This document shows positions 48,601 through 56,596 of a DNA stretch of 64,000 bases, one piece after another. The DNA is from Lutraria lutraria (lineage: Eukaryota; Mollusca; Bivalvia; Venerida; Mactridae), in the NCBI GenBank assembly GCA_964023205.1, contig OZ026833.1, positions 39,463,137 through 39,527,136 on the forward strand, read 5' to 3'. Position 1 is the stretch's first letter, and each line of letters starts with the position of its first letter. Position numbers and translations under genes: made by a program. Below the pieces are notes generated by a model. That model worked only from the letters and a program-made list of their open reading frames with translations, made no database searches and was not told where the DNA came from.

Positions 48601-51600
48601 AAAGTGCAAACTGTCCATCCTGATACCAATGTAAACGTATTCAATGACGAAATTAATTTTAGATACTTATTGGGGACATTAAAGTACTGCACCGTACTAG
48701 AGGGGGATTTATCTTTGATAATTCTGATGTTTGTTATTTTGAATCGTAGAAAAAAACTCCGCACAATAAATTCTAATGTCAACAAAGGCCTAATTACTAA
48801 AAAATTGATACAACATTTCATTTATTTTTTTGTTACAACCCAGATATAAAAAGAAAAAAAAGTAAGATTATATATATAAACAGGGACTTTGTGGCCGAAT
48901 GAAATAACCACTTATGTGTCAGATTTGAAAATATTCACAGAATAAACACATCATAATGCATTGTATAATGTCATCCCGCATTATACAACAAGCAATTGAA
49001 AACAAGACCTTGTGGGGGGCAAAAACATGGTCTTACTAACTACCAAGTTGATAATTCAACGAAACATATAAAGCCAGTCTAAAAACGAGTGATCTTAACA
49101 ATACGATGTTCTTAATCACGATTCAAGTAGTCTCAAAGTGTGATTTTATCTTACATAAGATTGATATTATTCGAGTTAATCAGAAACTGTTTAATCACTG
49201 CGGTAAGAAGCACTTACTAATGTGCCTAATTGTCTTGTAATTAGAATTGATATAAATGGGTGAAATATTCAAATCATATAACATCCATCATGGACAAGGT
49301 GTGAATTTATTTTCAGTTGAACGACGGCGGGATACCGCGGCGGATAAGTTGATGAGTCAACGAAACGTACCGCGATGAAACAATTTTTTTGACGTAATAC
49401 AGAATAGAAAAGAATATTATTAATTGACTTACACAAAAAGCTCGTTGTCATTAAATATGCATTATATTAATATACAATACCATACAAACACATGCATGTA
49501 ATGAACGGCAAAATAAAATACGTACCAAATTCAAAGGATAACTCAAAAACGAGTTCGTCAACCCCTAAATTTTCGCTTACCTAAAATAGTTCTGTTATCA
49601 TATGCTGTGATCATGCAAAGTTTTCAAAAAATATGTTAGAGTCTTCATTTTGCCAATATGTCTATGTGCAAAAACTGGAAACTGTAGCAAACGTCTTTAA
49701 ATTATCTTTCACCAGCTGTTTGAAATCTAATAATATTCAACCAAGAGTAAGCATCCATAGAATAGAAGCACGGCTTTAAATTACCATTTTAGTATATATT
49801 ATATAGATAGATACCAGATTTATATAGCAATATAAGAACTTAGTATGTAAATATTTCACAGATCGTGCTGTGTATTCTCTTGCGAACGAAAAGTAAAACA
49901 TCACACGTATACTTAATACAATACTTATGACAACTAATGTCCTCCGAGGAAAAAGCGCTATTATGTATTGATGAAGCGTTTTGCGGCATGGCAAAGACGC
50001 CGCATGTCCCCTAACGAAATCTTACGTTATTAAAGTTAATTTAATTTAATGAAGTCAGACATTATTGTCAATGTGTATAGAGCTGGCTATCTTAACTGTG
50101 TTATGCTGAAATGATTCCAACATGAAAGTCACTTTCTGGGCAATTATAACTGATTTCTACAAGGAAACTGACAAAATGTAGTGCTACGTCATTGAAATGT
50201 CCTGGTCGGACGTACGAAAGTATTTGGAATGAATCGTAGCATGTGTTTAGAAAATGTTTGAAACAGTCCTGTGTATTGGTGACTTATAAGCCCAATTGAT
50301 GGGTGTTCAAAGCGAATTTCTATGACATTTATATATACGTTAAGTTGTATAAAGATAGATATTGCACGTATCAAACTAATAAAATATGTACCAATTATCG
50401 ACTAACATAGAGCTGTTGTAGACTTAATTATTCTGTTTTCTGGTATTTTAATACATTCGACATTTCATGTCCTCTAATTATTGTCGTCTGTGTTGCGTCT
50501 GCTGTGCATAGTATTGTGCATAATTAATGTTGTTTATATTTGCATAATTTACTGATACAACCTATCAGATACGATTAAAACAGATGCTTGCAATTTGATA
50601 TGAAATAGCCAATCAACTGATAGATTAATTAATGAAGCCGGTTTAGCGGTTTTCATGTAAACAACTCATTTACATACATCAAATGAACAATCGTTATCTT
50701 GTCATCCAATCAGACGTAACTCTATTTAAAAATTCTCTTAAATATTTTACAAAAAATCAATGTTTTTGAGTATTTTTAATTTACTGATGACTCATTCTGT
50801 GCGTAATATTACATCACTGTGTTTGAATTGTACCCATTGCACTGTACATATTGCATGGTATAATGGGTACAATTTAATCACATTGATGCAGTGTGCAATA
50901 GGCAATATACAGCAAAACACGGTTTTAGTGAACTCGGGTAGACTGTAAACCGGATACAGAGAAGTACATGACTGTATAAAGTTTTACTCGCGCATGCGAA
51001 CAGTGCAAAACGTCGTCACTGAATAACAAATTCTTTTGGACACATCTTTGTGAGTAAAAATGATAATGCTTTATTTTTCAAGATGGGTGATGTTTCTTTA
51101 CATTGCTGTCATGGTAACGGCAAGCTAGAATCAACAGAACAGAACAGGATTTATTTTTACGTGTACAAAAAAACAACAGCATATACAGCATCAAACAAGT
51201 TTGAACCATTAATGAGGATGAACAAAATACAAATTATTGTTTGGTATATACTTTTTTTAATTGATATAATTCTTAATGAATAGTGATAGATTTATTTACA
51301 TTGAAATATTCTGGCAGTTTAGTAGTTCACTTGTACATAGATAGACGAATGTAAAAATAACGCTTAATGTGCTGTCATAAAAAGGACACTTACATATAAA
51401 ATGATATTCTTCTTCTATGTCACTGGAATTACATAATTAACAATATCTTAAGCAACATGGACTACTGTTAGTTGAATAACGAAAAAAGCCTACATCTCTG
51501 CTGGCATAATCATGTATTCATGCATGTAATCCATGCAAGTTTTTTTATGACTGAAGAAATCATGTCAATAAACCTTAGAAATAGATTGCATCTCTTATGT

Positions 51601-52300
51601 TTAATTGTTACAATTTGAAGTCTTACTTCAATTATGAAACAGAAGAATTATTTAAAACTTACATTTATGAAAAACAATTGCGATAATTAGTAATACAAAA
51701 CATAATTATGAATAATGCTATTTAATTAAACTGTGTTATCAATTAAATATATCCATGATGTATCTACAACAGTTTTTGTAATAACAGTATTATCAATTAT
51801 AAAAGTTATTATAAATCTTTTTAATATGTTGGAGGTTTAAGCATCTTCTGAAGAAACAACCATGACGACTTAATAACCCATTCACCGACTTTCAAGCATT
51901 TCTTCAGATTTAAAAAAAAGTGTTTTGTTAGTCTTAAGTATGCGATACGTGGTTTTGATGTATACATTTTGTTCATAATTGATGTGCAATTAAGATATTT
52001 CAAATTGCATTAAAATGTCATTTCTTATAGCATATTTCAGATGTGAAAGGTAAACAAATGTGTTGTATAAACTACTTAAAGAAAAGAACCAACATATAAA
52101 TCAGCGAAGATGCACCAGAAACACTAGATACCATCACGGACGTCATAAAATTATGATCTGAATTCTTAGATGACGTCATAGAAAAATGACCCTAAACACT
52201 TGATAACATTATATAATTACTATCATCAATTGAGGACGTTGATGACGAGTGTTGGTTGTTGTGTCTTTGATGACTTCATATAATTAGACCGGATTAACCG
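45607..52300. other. Gene desert
   Basis: 6.7 kb without a credible coding region. Items seen: a hairpin 'GGCGTAAA..TTTACGCC' near 47132-47154, inside sequence bounded by inverted 'TGGTTCTTTA' words (~47035 and ~47170); the duplicated segment 49215-49300; an inverted repeat at 50826-50874. Short open frames (for example 47778-48044, 48604-48849, 51050-51283) have AT-driven composition and no domains. Confidence 0.5.
50826..50874. repeat. Perfect 13-bp inverted repeat
   Basis: AATTGTACCCATT at 50826-50838 and its exact complement AATGGGTACAATT at 50862-50874, with a 23-base loop. Could form a hairpin in RNA or be a small foldback repeat. Confidence 0.5.
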
Positions 52301-53240
52301 ATGACGTCTTCACACAAACGGATTTGTGTCATAGGAGCAGGTCCTAGCGGTCTTTCAGTGTTATATCACTTTGCTAATGCTCACCTGGGTGATGACGTCG
52401 AAGTCGTCTGCTTCGAGAAACAGAGCACATGGGAGGGGATGTGGAATTATACCGGGCATCTAGGTAGATATATCGTTTCTTATAGTGGTAAAACTACCTT
52501 AATAACATACATGTATAGTAAATTATTTTTTGTAATATTCTGACTAAATAAACAATGAAAGCATATTGTTGTAGACGTCTGGTCGTTATCAAACCGTGTG
52601 GTATAAATGCCATAACATATTTAAGTATTCTTTTGGTTTTGTTGGAAGATAAAAATATATTTCAAACAATGAACCACAGTCCAGTGAGGCGTTACCGACA
52701 TGTTAACTGTTTACAAGTACAACGTGTAGTTTCCCATTGACCTTGATGGCATTGAATAAAAAGTCATGTTTTTATCCTACTCGTTTTAACAGGAAAGGTA
52801 TGGACTTAATTCGGGAAGCATCATACCTCCATAATTCGAAGGTAGCGAGCCTTTCTTTGGCAAAAAGCTTGGAGAAGATGAAACAGTAATTGATAATTTG
52901 AACCACAAATAAGCTATCATATTTGTGCTGGTTATGCTGATGAAGTTTTTATTATATCCGTAGAGGTACAATTGACATGTGATACACATTTGTGTATTAT
53001 GTATTTCCATAATAACAAATATAGTGATAATGATTTTATCATTTTAACAAACATTGATAACACTAATTTAAAAGGTTCTGACGAGCTGGGACATAGAGAG
53101 GATGTTGAACAACACCGAAGATCAGAACATGGAGGACTAGAACGTCAAGACTTTATGTTAGAGGACTGTTTTGGTAGGCCACCAAAATCAAACCCGGGAA
53201 GGCTGGCATTGAGAGACTATTTAGAAGGTATGGATGAAAT
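52301..53240 (+). pseudogene. Flavin-containing monooxygenase fragment (FMO-like)
   Basis: Exon-like 52301-52463 encodes 'KRICVIGAGPSGLSVLYHF', the FAD-binding GxGxSG motif, then 'VVCFEKQSTWEGMWNYTG', typical of an FMO/trimethylamine-monooxygenase N terminus. It is followed by a donor-like CTAG|GTAGAT at 52464. A second piece near 53140-53240 gives 'LEDCFGRP' and 'RLALRDYLEG', resembling the next conserved segment of the family, but the sequence before it is garbled. The NADPH-binding and C-terminal parts are missing before the viral element begins. Either a decayed fragment or a gene interrupted by the insertion; its remainder could lie beyond the window. Confidence 0.5.
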
Positions 53241-53697
53241 GCCTGAGATCTTACTCCGCCGTTATGGGCGGAAAATTTACCATATTAGCATGGATGTTGG
53301 TGTAACGTTATATGTTACATGTAGTGTTTTTAAATATGATTTTTCATAATATAATATTTCTCGAATCTTTTGATTCAAATTACAATAAGTAAAAAAAATA
53401 CAAGTTAATCGGAATCCGATGTTTTAAAACAGGTTCCACGCTCAAAAGTACCTTTCGCACCCGTTGTCGGCCCGTTCATATGAGTAGTGTATGGCGGTAC
53501 CCTGGGACCCGGGTCATATAGAATATAGAGGGAGTGGGTCCCCAAAGTAAACAAAATTGTGACAAATTAGGACAAATTGGAAATCAATGTTGTACCCCAA
53601 AATAGTATGAATTGAATTTTCGGAAACTTCTGGGACCATTGTTTTGTGTGTGTATAGACTGAGACAATGAGAGAATTTTCTTTCGAAAAGACATGGT

Positions 53698-53735
53698 GGC
53701 CCTGAAAAGGGCCGTTGGTGGTCCTGAAAAGGACC
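53698..53735 (-). terminator. Tandem histone-type 3' stem-loops
   Basis: On the minus strand, about 45 bases after the stop at 53782: GGTCCTTTTCAGGACC (53735-53720), then ACCAAC, then GGCCCTTTTCAGGGCC (53713-53698), then ACCA. The second is an exact match to the replication-dependent histone mRNA stem-loop consensus (GGCYCTTTTCAGRGCC, preceded by AAC and followed by ACCA). A purine-rich 'CGAAAGAAAA' about 10 bases further on resembles the U7-binding histone downstream element. An AATAAA lies at 53794-53789 (minus), inside the last codons of the gene, so both types of 3' end are possible. Confidence 0.75.
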
Positions 53736-53781
53736 GTTGTGTCTTCTCAAGGTGATTTCTTCATAGCTGTTAGTCGGATCT

Positions 53782-54510
53782 TCATTTCTTTATTTCTTTA
53801 CCATACTTGCCCCGAGGTTGTTTCTCAAGATCATGTTTTCGTTTCTTCGTTTCTGTCATCTCCGGTTTCTTTTTGTCATGCTCCGGTTTCTTTTTCTCAT
53901 GCTCATGCTTTCGTTTCTTTGAATCATACATAAACTGTACAGGTACAATCATTTCTTGTGGTTTAAACCGTACTTCTTGATTCTTCATGAGTCTGACCAT
54001 CTCTTGCATGACTTGATTCATCTGTACCATTTCTTCCCTGATACCTTGTAGAACAGACAATCCCGTTGTAGGCTTTGTAATTGTATTAGACTGTTTATCC
54101 GTCATAAGCTGTGTATTCGCCATAGAGGGCTGTGTATTCGTCATAGTGGGTTGTACATCTACCATAGGCTGTGTATTCGTCATAGTGGGTTGTATAGGCT
54201 GTGTATTCGTCATAGTGGGTTGTACATCTACCATAGGCTGTGTATTCGTCATAGTGGGTTGTACATCTACCATGGGTTGTATCGGCTGTACATCTACCAT
54301 AGGCTGTACATCTACCATGGACTGTTGACTGTATTGGCTGTACAGTGGTTGACTGTATTGGCTGTACTGTGGCTGCCTATACTGTAGTTGACCGTACTTT
54401 GGCTGGTTGTACTTCGGCTGGTTGTAATGCATACCCGCATTCGGGTCTATCAACTCAGATGATTCTAGTGCTTCTCTCAATATATCGTATGGCATGTTGA
54501 AGGAATCCAT
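53782..54510 (-). CDS. Repeat-rich scaffold-like viral protein
   Basis: The frame is open from 54567, but a TATA box at 54546-54553 sits inside that extension, so the ATG at 54510 (MDSFNMPYDILREAL) is chosen, giving 242 aa. After a short leader come Y/Q-rich repeats ('NQPKYNQPKYGQ'), then alternating MVDVQP (5 copies) and TMTNTQP (4 copies). A heptad-like segment ('VLQGIREEMVQMNQVMQEMV') follows, and a lysine/histidine/glutamate-rich basic tail ('KKRKHEHEKKKPEHDKKK'). No enzyme motif. The layout (low-complexity domain, coiled coil, basic tail) suggests an oligomeric nucleic-acid- or core-associated protein, inferred. First leftward gene of the element; histone-type stem-loops follow it. Confidence 0.7.
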   Translation of the reverse strand: MDSFNMPYDILREALESSELIDPNAGMHYNQPKYNQPKYGQLQYRQPQYSQYSQPLYSQYSQQSMVDVQPMVDVQPIQPMVDVQPTMTNTQPMVDVQPTMTNTQPIQPTMTNTQPMVDVQPTMTNTQPSMANTQLMTDKQSNTITKPTTGLSVLQGIREEMVQMNQVMQEMVRLMKNQEVRFKPQEMIVPVQFMYDSKKRKHEHEKKKPEHDKKKPEMTETKKRKHDLEKQPRGKYGKEIKK

Positions 54511-54545
54511 GCTAGATAATGAAAAAATAGTGTCTGCGCCGGGGG

Positions 54546-54553
54546 TATTTATA
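54546..54553 (-). promoter_or_regulatory. TATA box of the repeat-rich gene
   Basis: TATAAATA on the minus strand ending 36 bases before the ATG at 54510, implying a leader of roughly 10 bases. TCAAGGTCA copies at 54587-54595 and 54687-54695 lie upstream. Confidence 0.65.
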
Positions 54554-54729
54554 CTTTTTGCCTGCACGCGCCAGTGTTCTATTAGGTCAAGGTCAATTGT
54601 GAGAAGTTTTTTTTGAATACGTGTGACACTTCAAGTTTTTTACAAGTGTGACACTTCAAGTTTTTTTTGAACAAGTGTTTGACACGTCAAGGTCAAGGTT
54701 ATATTGTAGATATGGTTTGTACACATTAT

Positions 54730-54899
54730 ACTATCACAGCAATTTGAACACTGTACACTTAATACTATCACAGCACTTTGCAGACTGTACACATTATACT
54801 ATCACAGCAATTTGAATACTGTACACATTATACTATCACAGCACTTTGCAGACTGTACACTTAATACTATCACAGCAATTTGAACACTGTATACATTTG
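54730..54899 (+). repeat. Five 34-bp tandem repeats in viral intergenic region
   Basis: Units of exactly 34 bases alternate between 'actatcacagcaatttgaac' and 'actatcacagcactttgcag' types, each followed by 'actgtacac'. A related longer repeat ('tgttgaaaatgattgtacac', 'atcatactatYacttatatttg') occupies 54895-55020, and 'gtgtgacacttcaag' recurs at 54620-54665. Probably an enhancer-like or replication-related region between two leftward genes; the function is inferred. Confidence 0.8.
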
Positions 54900-55123
54900 T
54901 TGAAAATGATTGTACACATCATACTATTACTTATATTTGTGGGGGAAATACTTCATACAATCACAGCACTTATATTTGTTGAAAATGATTGTACACATCA
55001 TACTATCACTTATATTTGTAGGAAATGTTTAACTTACCTCACACCGTATATTTGTATTTGGTGTTATCAGATAGGACTGTAAATATTGACAATATGAGAG
55101 TGATTCTTTCTGAATTGTATGGG

Positions 55124-55161
55124 GGCCCTGAAAAGGGCCGTTGGTGGTCCTGAAAAGGACC
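55124..55161 (-). terminator. Second pair of histone-type 3' stem-loops
   Basis: Minus strand, 20 bases after the stop at 55181: GGTCCTTTTCAGGACC (55161-55146), ACCAAC, GGCCCTTTTCAGGGCC (55139-55124). It is the same duplex arrangement, base for base, as at 53698-53735. 'TCAGAAAGAATC' follows about 12 bases later, a histone-downstream-element-like purine run. No AATAAA was seen in the following 150 bases. Confidence 0.8.
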
Positions 55162-55180
55162 GTTGGTGCTTGTATGGGGA

Positions 55181-55504
55181 TTAATGGCGTTGACCGCATC
55201 TCCCCATACAAGCGGGACACCACTTGTCCCATTTCTGGACATCCTTGGGGTCCGGTGTGGGTTGGTAGAGGTTCGACGGAACCTCTATTAACTCATCTTC
55301 CCAGTTCTCTGGGGTTGATTCTTGAGGGGTATCCCCCCAGTCCTCTTCCCCAGAGCTGACCACGACCTCCTCTACAAACTGCTTTCCCTCTCTCAGGGTC
55401 TTGACCTCTAGCCTCAACTCTTCTAGCTGCATTTCCAGCTGCTCTATATACTGCCCTAAGGCGGCATATTTTCTCTTAATAATGTTGACTGTACGTTGAG
55501 ACAT
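55181..55504 (-). CDS. Small coiled-coil acidic viral protein
   Basis: 107 aa from the ATG at 55504. Residues ~8-43 form a basic then heptad-like helix ('YIEQLEMQLEELRLEVKTLR'), followed by an acidic stretch ('SSGEEDWGDTPQES', 'WEDELIEV') and a C-terminal 'KWCPACMGRCGQRH' with a CxxC-x3-C group. It resembles small dimeric transcription-factor or adaptor proteins but has no recognisable DNA-binding region. It diverges from the 73-aa gene across the CCAAT-box array, and tandem histone-type stem-loops follow it. No family recognised. Confidence 0.65.
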   Translation of the reverse strand: MSQRTVNIIKRKYAALGQYIEQLEMQLEELRLEVKTLREGKQFVEEVVVSSGEEDWGDTPQESTPENWEDELIEVPSNLYQPTPDPKDVQKWDKWCPACMGRCGQRH

Positions 55505-55564
55505 CTTGATACAGAATGAAATTAGATCAAGGCAAGGTCACTCTCATATGATACAAGGACTCTG

Positions 55565-55660
55565 ATTGGTCCATTTTAACGGTATTTCATTGGTCCATTT
55601 TAACGGTATTTCATTGGTCTATTTTACTGGCATTTCATTGGTCTGTTCTAGGTCAGTGTT
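55565..55660. promoter_or_regulatory. Bidirectional promoter with four CCAAT boxes at 24-bp spacing
   Basis: ATTGG (CCAAT on the minus strand) occurs at 55565, 55589, 55613 and 55637, exactly 24 bases apart, in a 24-bp tandem unit 'attggtccattttaacggta' + 'tttc'. The first two units also hold TTAACGG, a Myb-type YAACGG site. The array lies between the divergent starts at 55504 and 55702. CCAAT boxes (NF-Y) are frequent in histone and other cell-cycle promoters. No clear TATA box is present on either side. Confidence 0.65.
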
Positions 55661-55701
55661 TTTCTCATGTTCCATAGCTCATTTATGTTTCATGATTCAA
55701 C

Positions 55702-55923
55702 ATGGGCAACTGCTTGAAAAGTTCTTCTGATGAACCTGAACAAGAAGATGTTTGGGTGGTCAAGATGGGTAATTTGTACCCAGACTTGTCTGAATTCCAA
55801 GATGCATGTGTTGTCAAGATGGATATCAAGATGGGTAATTTATACCCTGACCTTGCCATCTTTTATGATGAGGATTTGAGAGCCAACTATTGGCGATACC
55901 TATTTCTTGCAGAAATGCAATAA
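55702..55923 (+). CDS. Myristoylation-type small protein with two LYPDL motifs
   Basis: 73 aa. The N terminus MGNCLKSSSDE has Gly2 and Cys4 as expected for N-myristoylation plus S-acylation, and I recall the host ubiquitin ligase RNF11 starting MGNCLKS. The body is an internal duplication: 'VKMGNLYPDLSEF' and 'IKMGNLYPDLAIF', with LYPDL at residues 25-29 and 47-51. YPxL motifs bind the ESCRT adaptor ALIX and act as late (budding) domains in several retroviruses. The C terminus is aromatic ('NYWRYLFLAEM'). A membrane-anchored ESCRT recruiter for egress or trafficking is the simplest reading, inferred. Expressed rightward from the CCAAT array and followed by a histone-type stem-loop variant. 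Confidence 0.7.
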   Translation: MGNCLKSSSDEPEQEDVWVVKMGNLYPDLSEFQDACVVKMDIKMGNLYPDLAIFYDEDLRANYWRYLFLAEMQ

Positions 55924-55949
55924 ATTACCCAACGGCCCTTATTAGGGCC
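55919..55949 (+). terminator. AATAAA overlapping the stop, then histone-like stem-loop variant
   Basis: AATAAA at 55919-55924 contains the TAA stop of the 73-aa gene. Ten bases later comes AAC + GGCCCTTATTAGGGCC (55934-55949) + ACCA. The 6-bp stem and both flanks match the histone element; the loop is TATT instead of TTTC. Cleavage after AATAAA would fall inside or just after the stem-loop, so the two pathways could compete. Confidence 0.6.
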
Positions 55950-56014
55950 ACCATATGTGTTAGATTCGTTTTGTTTCTCAAGCAAAGACAAAAGCATATT
56001 ACATTGTCTATCAT

Positions 56015-56020
56015 TTTATT
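56015..56020 (-). terminator. Poly(A) signal of the zinc-knuckle gene
   Basis: AATAAA on the minus strand about 120 bases after the stop at 56137. No histone-type stem-loop lies between on this strand, so this gene probably uses ordinary polyadenylation. Confidence 0.45.
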
Positions 56021-56090
56021 TTTGAAAACATTTATAAAGTACAACAAAGTACAACACAATACAACTCACTTAGTCTCCAATTTATACACA

Positions 56091-56133
56091 ATTGTCCAAC
56101 ACATTGTCCAACACATTGTCCAACACATTGTCT
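56091..56133 (+). repeat. 12-bp tandem repeat
   Basis: 'attgtccaacac' is repeated three and a half times just beyond the zinc-knuckle stop codon, in its 3' untranslated region. Function unknown. Confidence 0.7.
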
Positions 56134-56136
56134 GGA

Positions 56137-56487
56137 TTACACAAAGTCACTCACAGTTTTTGTTGGATTCTTTTTGTATTTACGTTTTTTCTTACTCTGT
56201 TCTGCGTCCTGTAGATCGACCTGTTCACCTTGTTTCTTAGGACAGTCTGCGATGAAATGTCCTTGTTCATGACAATAAAAGCATTCATTGTTGAAGGGTT
56301 CCGTACAGCTTGTAGAATAATGTCCTTTCTTTCCACAACGATAACACTTGATATGATCCCATGTTACATTTTTCTGTCCACAGAGCTGATCCGCTAAGTT
56401 GTCAAGCTCTTTAATTTTTTTCTTTAATGAATACATCAAAGTTTGATCTCGGTTCTCTTCAACTTGGTTCATTTTAGGATCGCTCAT
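56137..56487 (-). CDS. Double CCHC zinc-knuckle protein
   Basis: 116 aa. Two canonical knuckles, C-x2-C-x4-H-x4-C, at residues 48-61 (CYRCGKKGHYSTSC) and 69-82 (CFYCHEQGHFIADC), the retroviral nucleocapsid spacing. A charged helix precedes them ('LKKKIKELDNLADQL'), and a nuclear-localisation-like basic tail follows ('KKKRKYKK'). Binding to single-stranded nucleic acid is expected from the family. It diverges from the polymerase gene; its TATA box (56521-56528, minus) lies 34 bases before the ATG. A role in DNA replication or genome handling is inferred from that shared promoter. Confidence 0.8.
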   Translation of the reverse strand: MSDPKMNQVEENRDQTLMYSLKKKIKELDNLADQLCGQKNVTWDHIKCYRCGKKGHYSTSCTEPFNNECFYCHEQGHFIADCPKKQGEQVDLQDAEQSKKKRKYKKNPTKTVSDFV

Positions 56488-56520
56488 GTTGAAATGATAA
56501 AAAACGGACGGAGCGTACGT

Positions 56521-56568
56521 CTTTTATAGAGTGTCACGCGTTGTGACCTTGAACCCGAACTATAAAAA
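56521..56568. promoter_or_regulatory. Divergent promoter for zinc-knuckle and polymerase genes
   Basis: TATAAAAG on the minus strand (56528-56521) and TATAAAAA on the plus strand (from 56561) are 32 bases apart. Both lie 29-36 bases from their ATG, so leaders can only be a few bases long. Between them is TGACCTTGA (56544-56552), the complement of TCAAGGTCA, an ERR/SF-1-type nuclear-receptor half-site. Confidence 0.7.
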
Positions 56569-56596
56569 ACGGCGGAGAAGTTCTAAGATCATAATT

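Noticed and set aside
54151..54387. Plus-strand frames 'YIYHRLCIRHSGLY'-like across 54146-54387
   Set aside because: Antisense shadows of the MVDVQP/TMTNTQP repeats of the leftward gene.
55039..55242. Two minus-strand frames overlapping the end of the 107-aa gene
   Set aside because: They read through the histone-type stem-loops and have no conserved features.
55890..56240. 116-codon plus-strand frame
   Set aside because: Antisense to the zinc-knuckle gene's 3' end and rich in repeat-derived 'VQHI'; no start context.
56531..56596. Upstream start for the polymerase
   Set aside because: The frame is open but begins with GTG, before the TATA box; ATG 56597 fits the short-leader pattern of the other viral genes.
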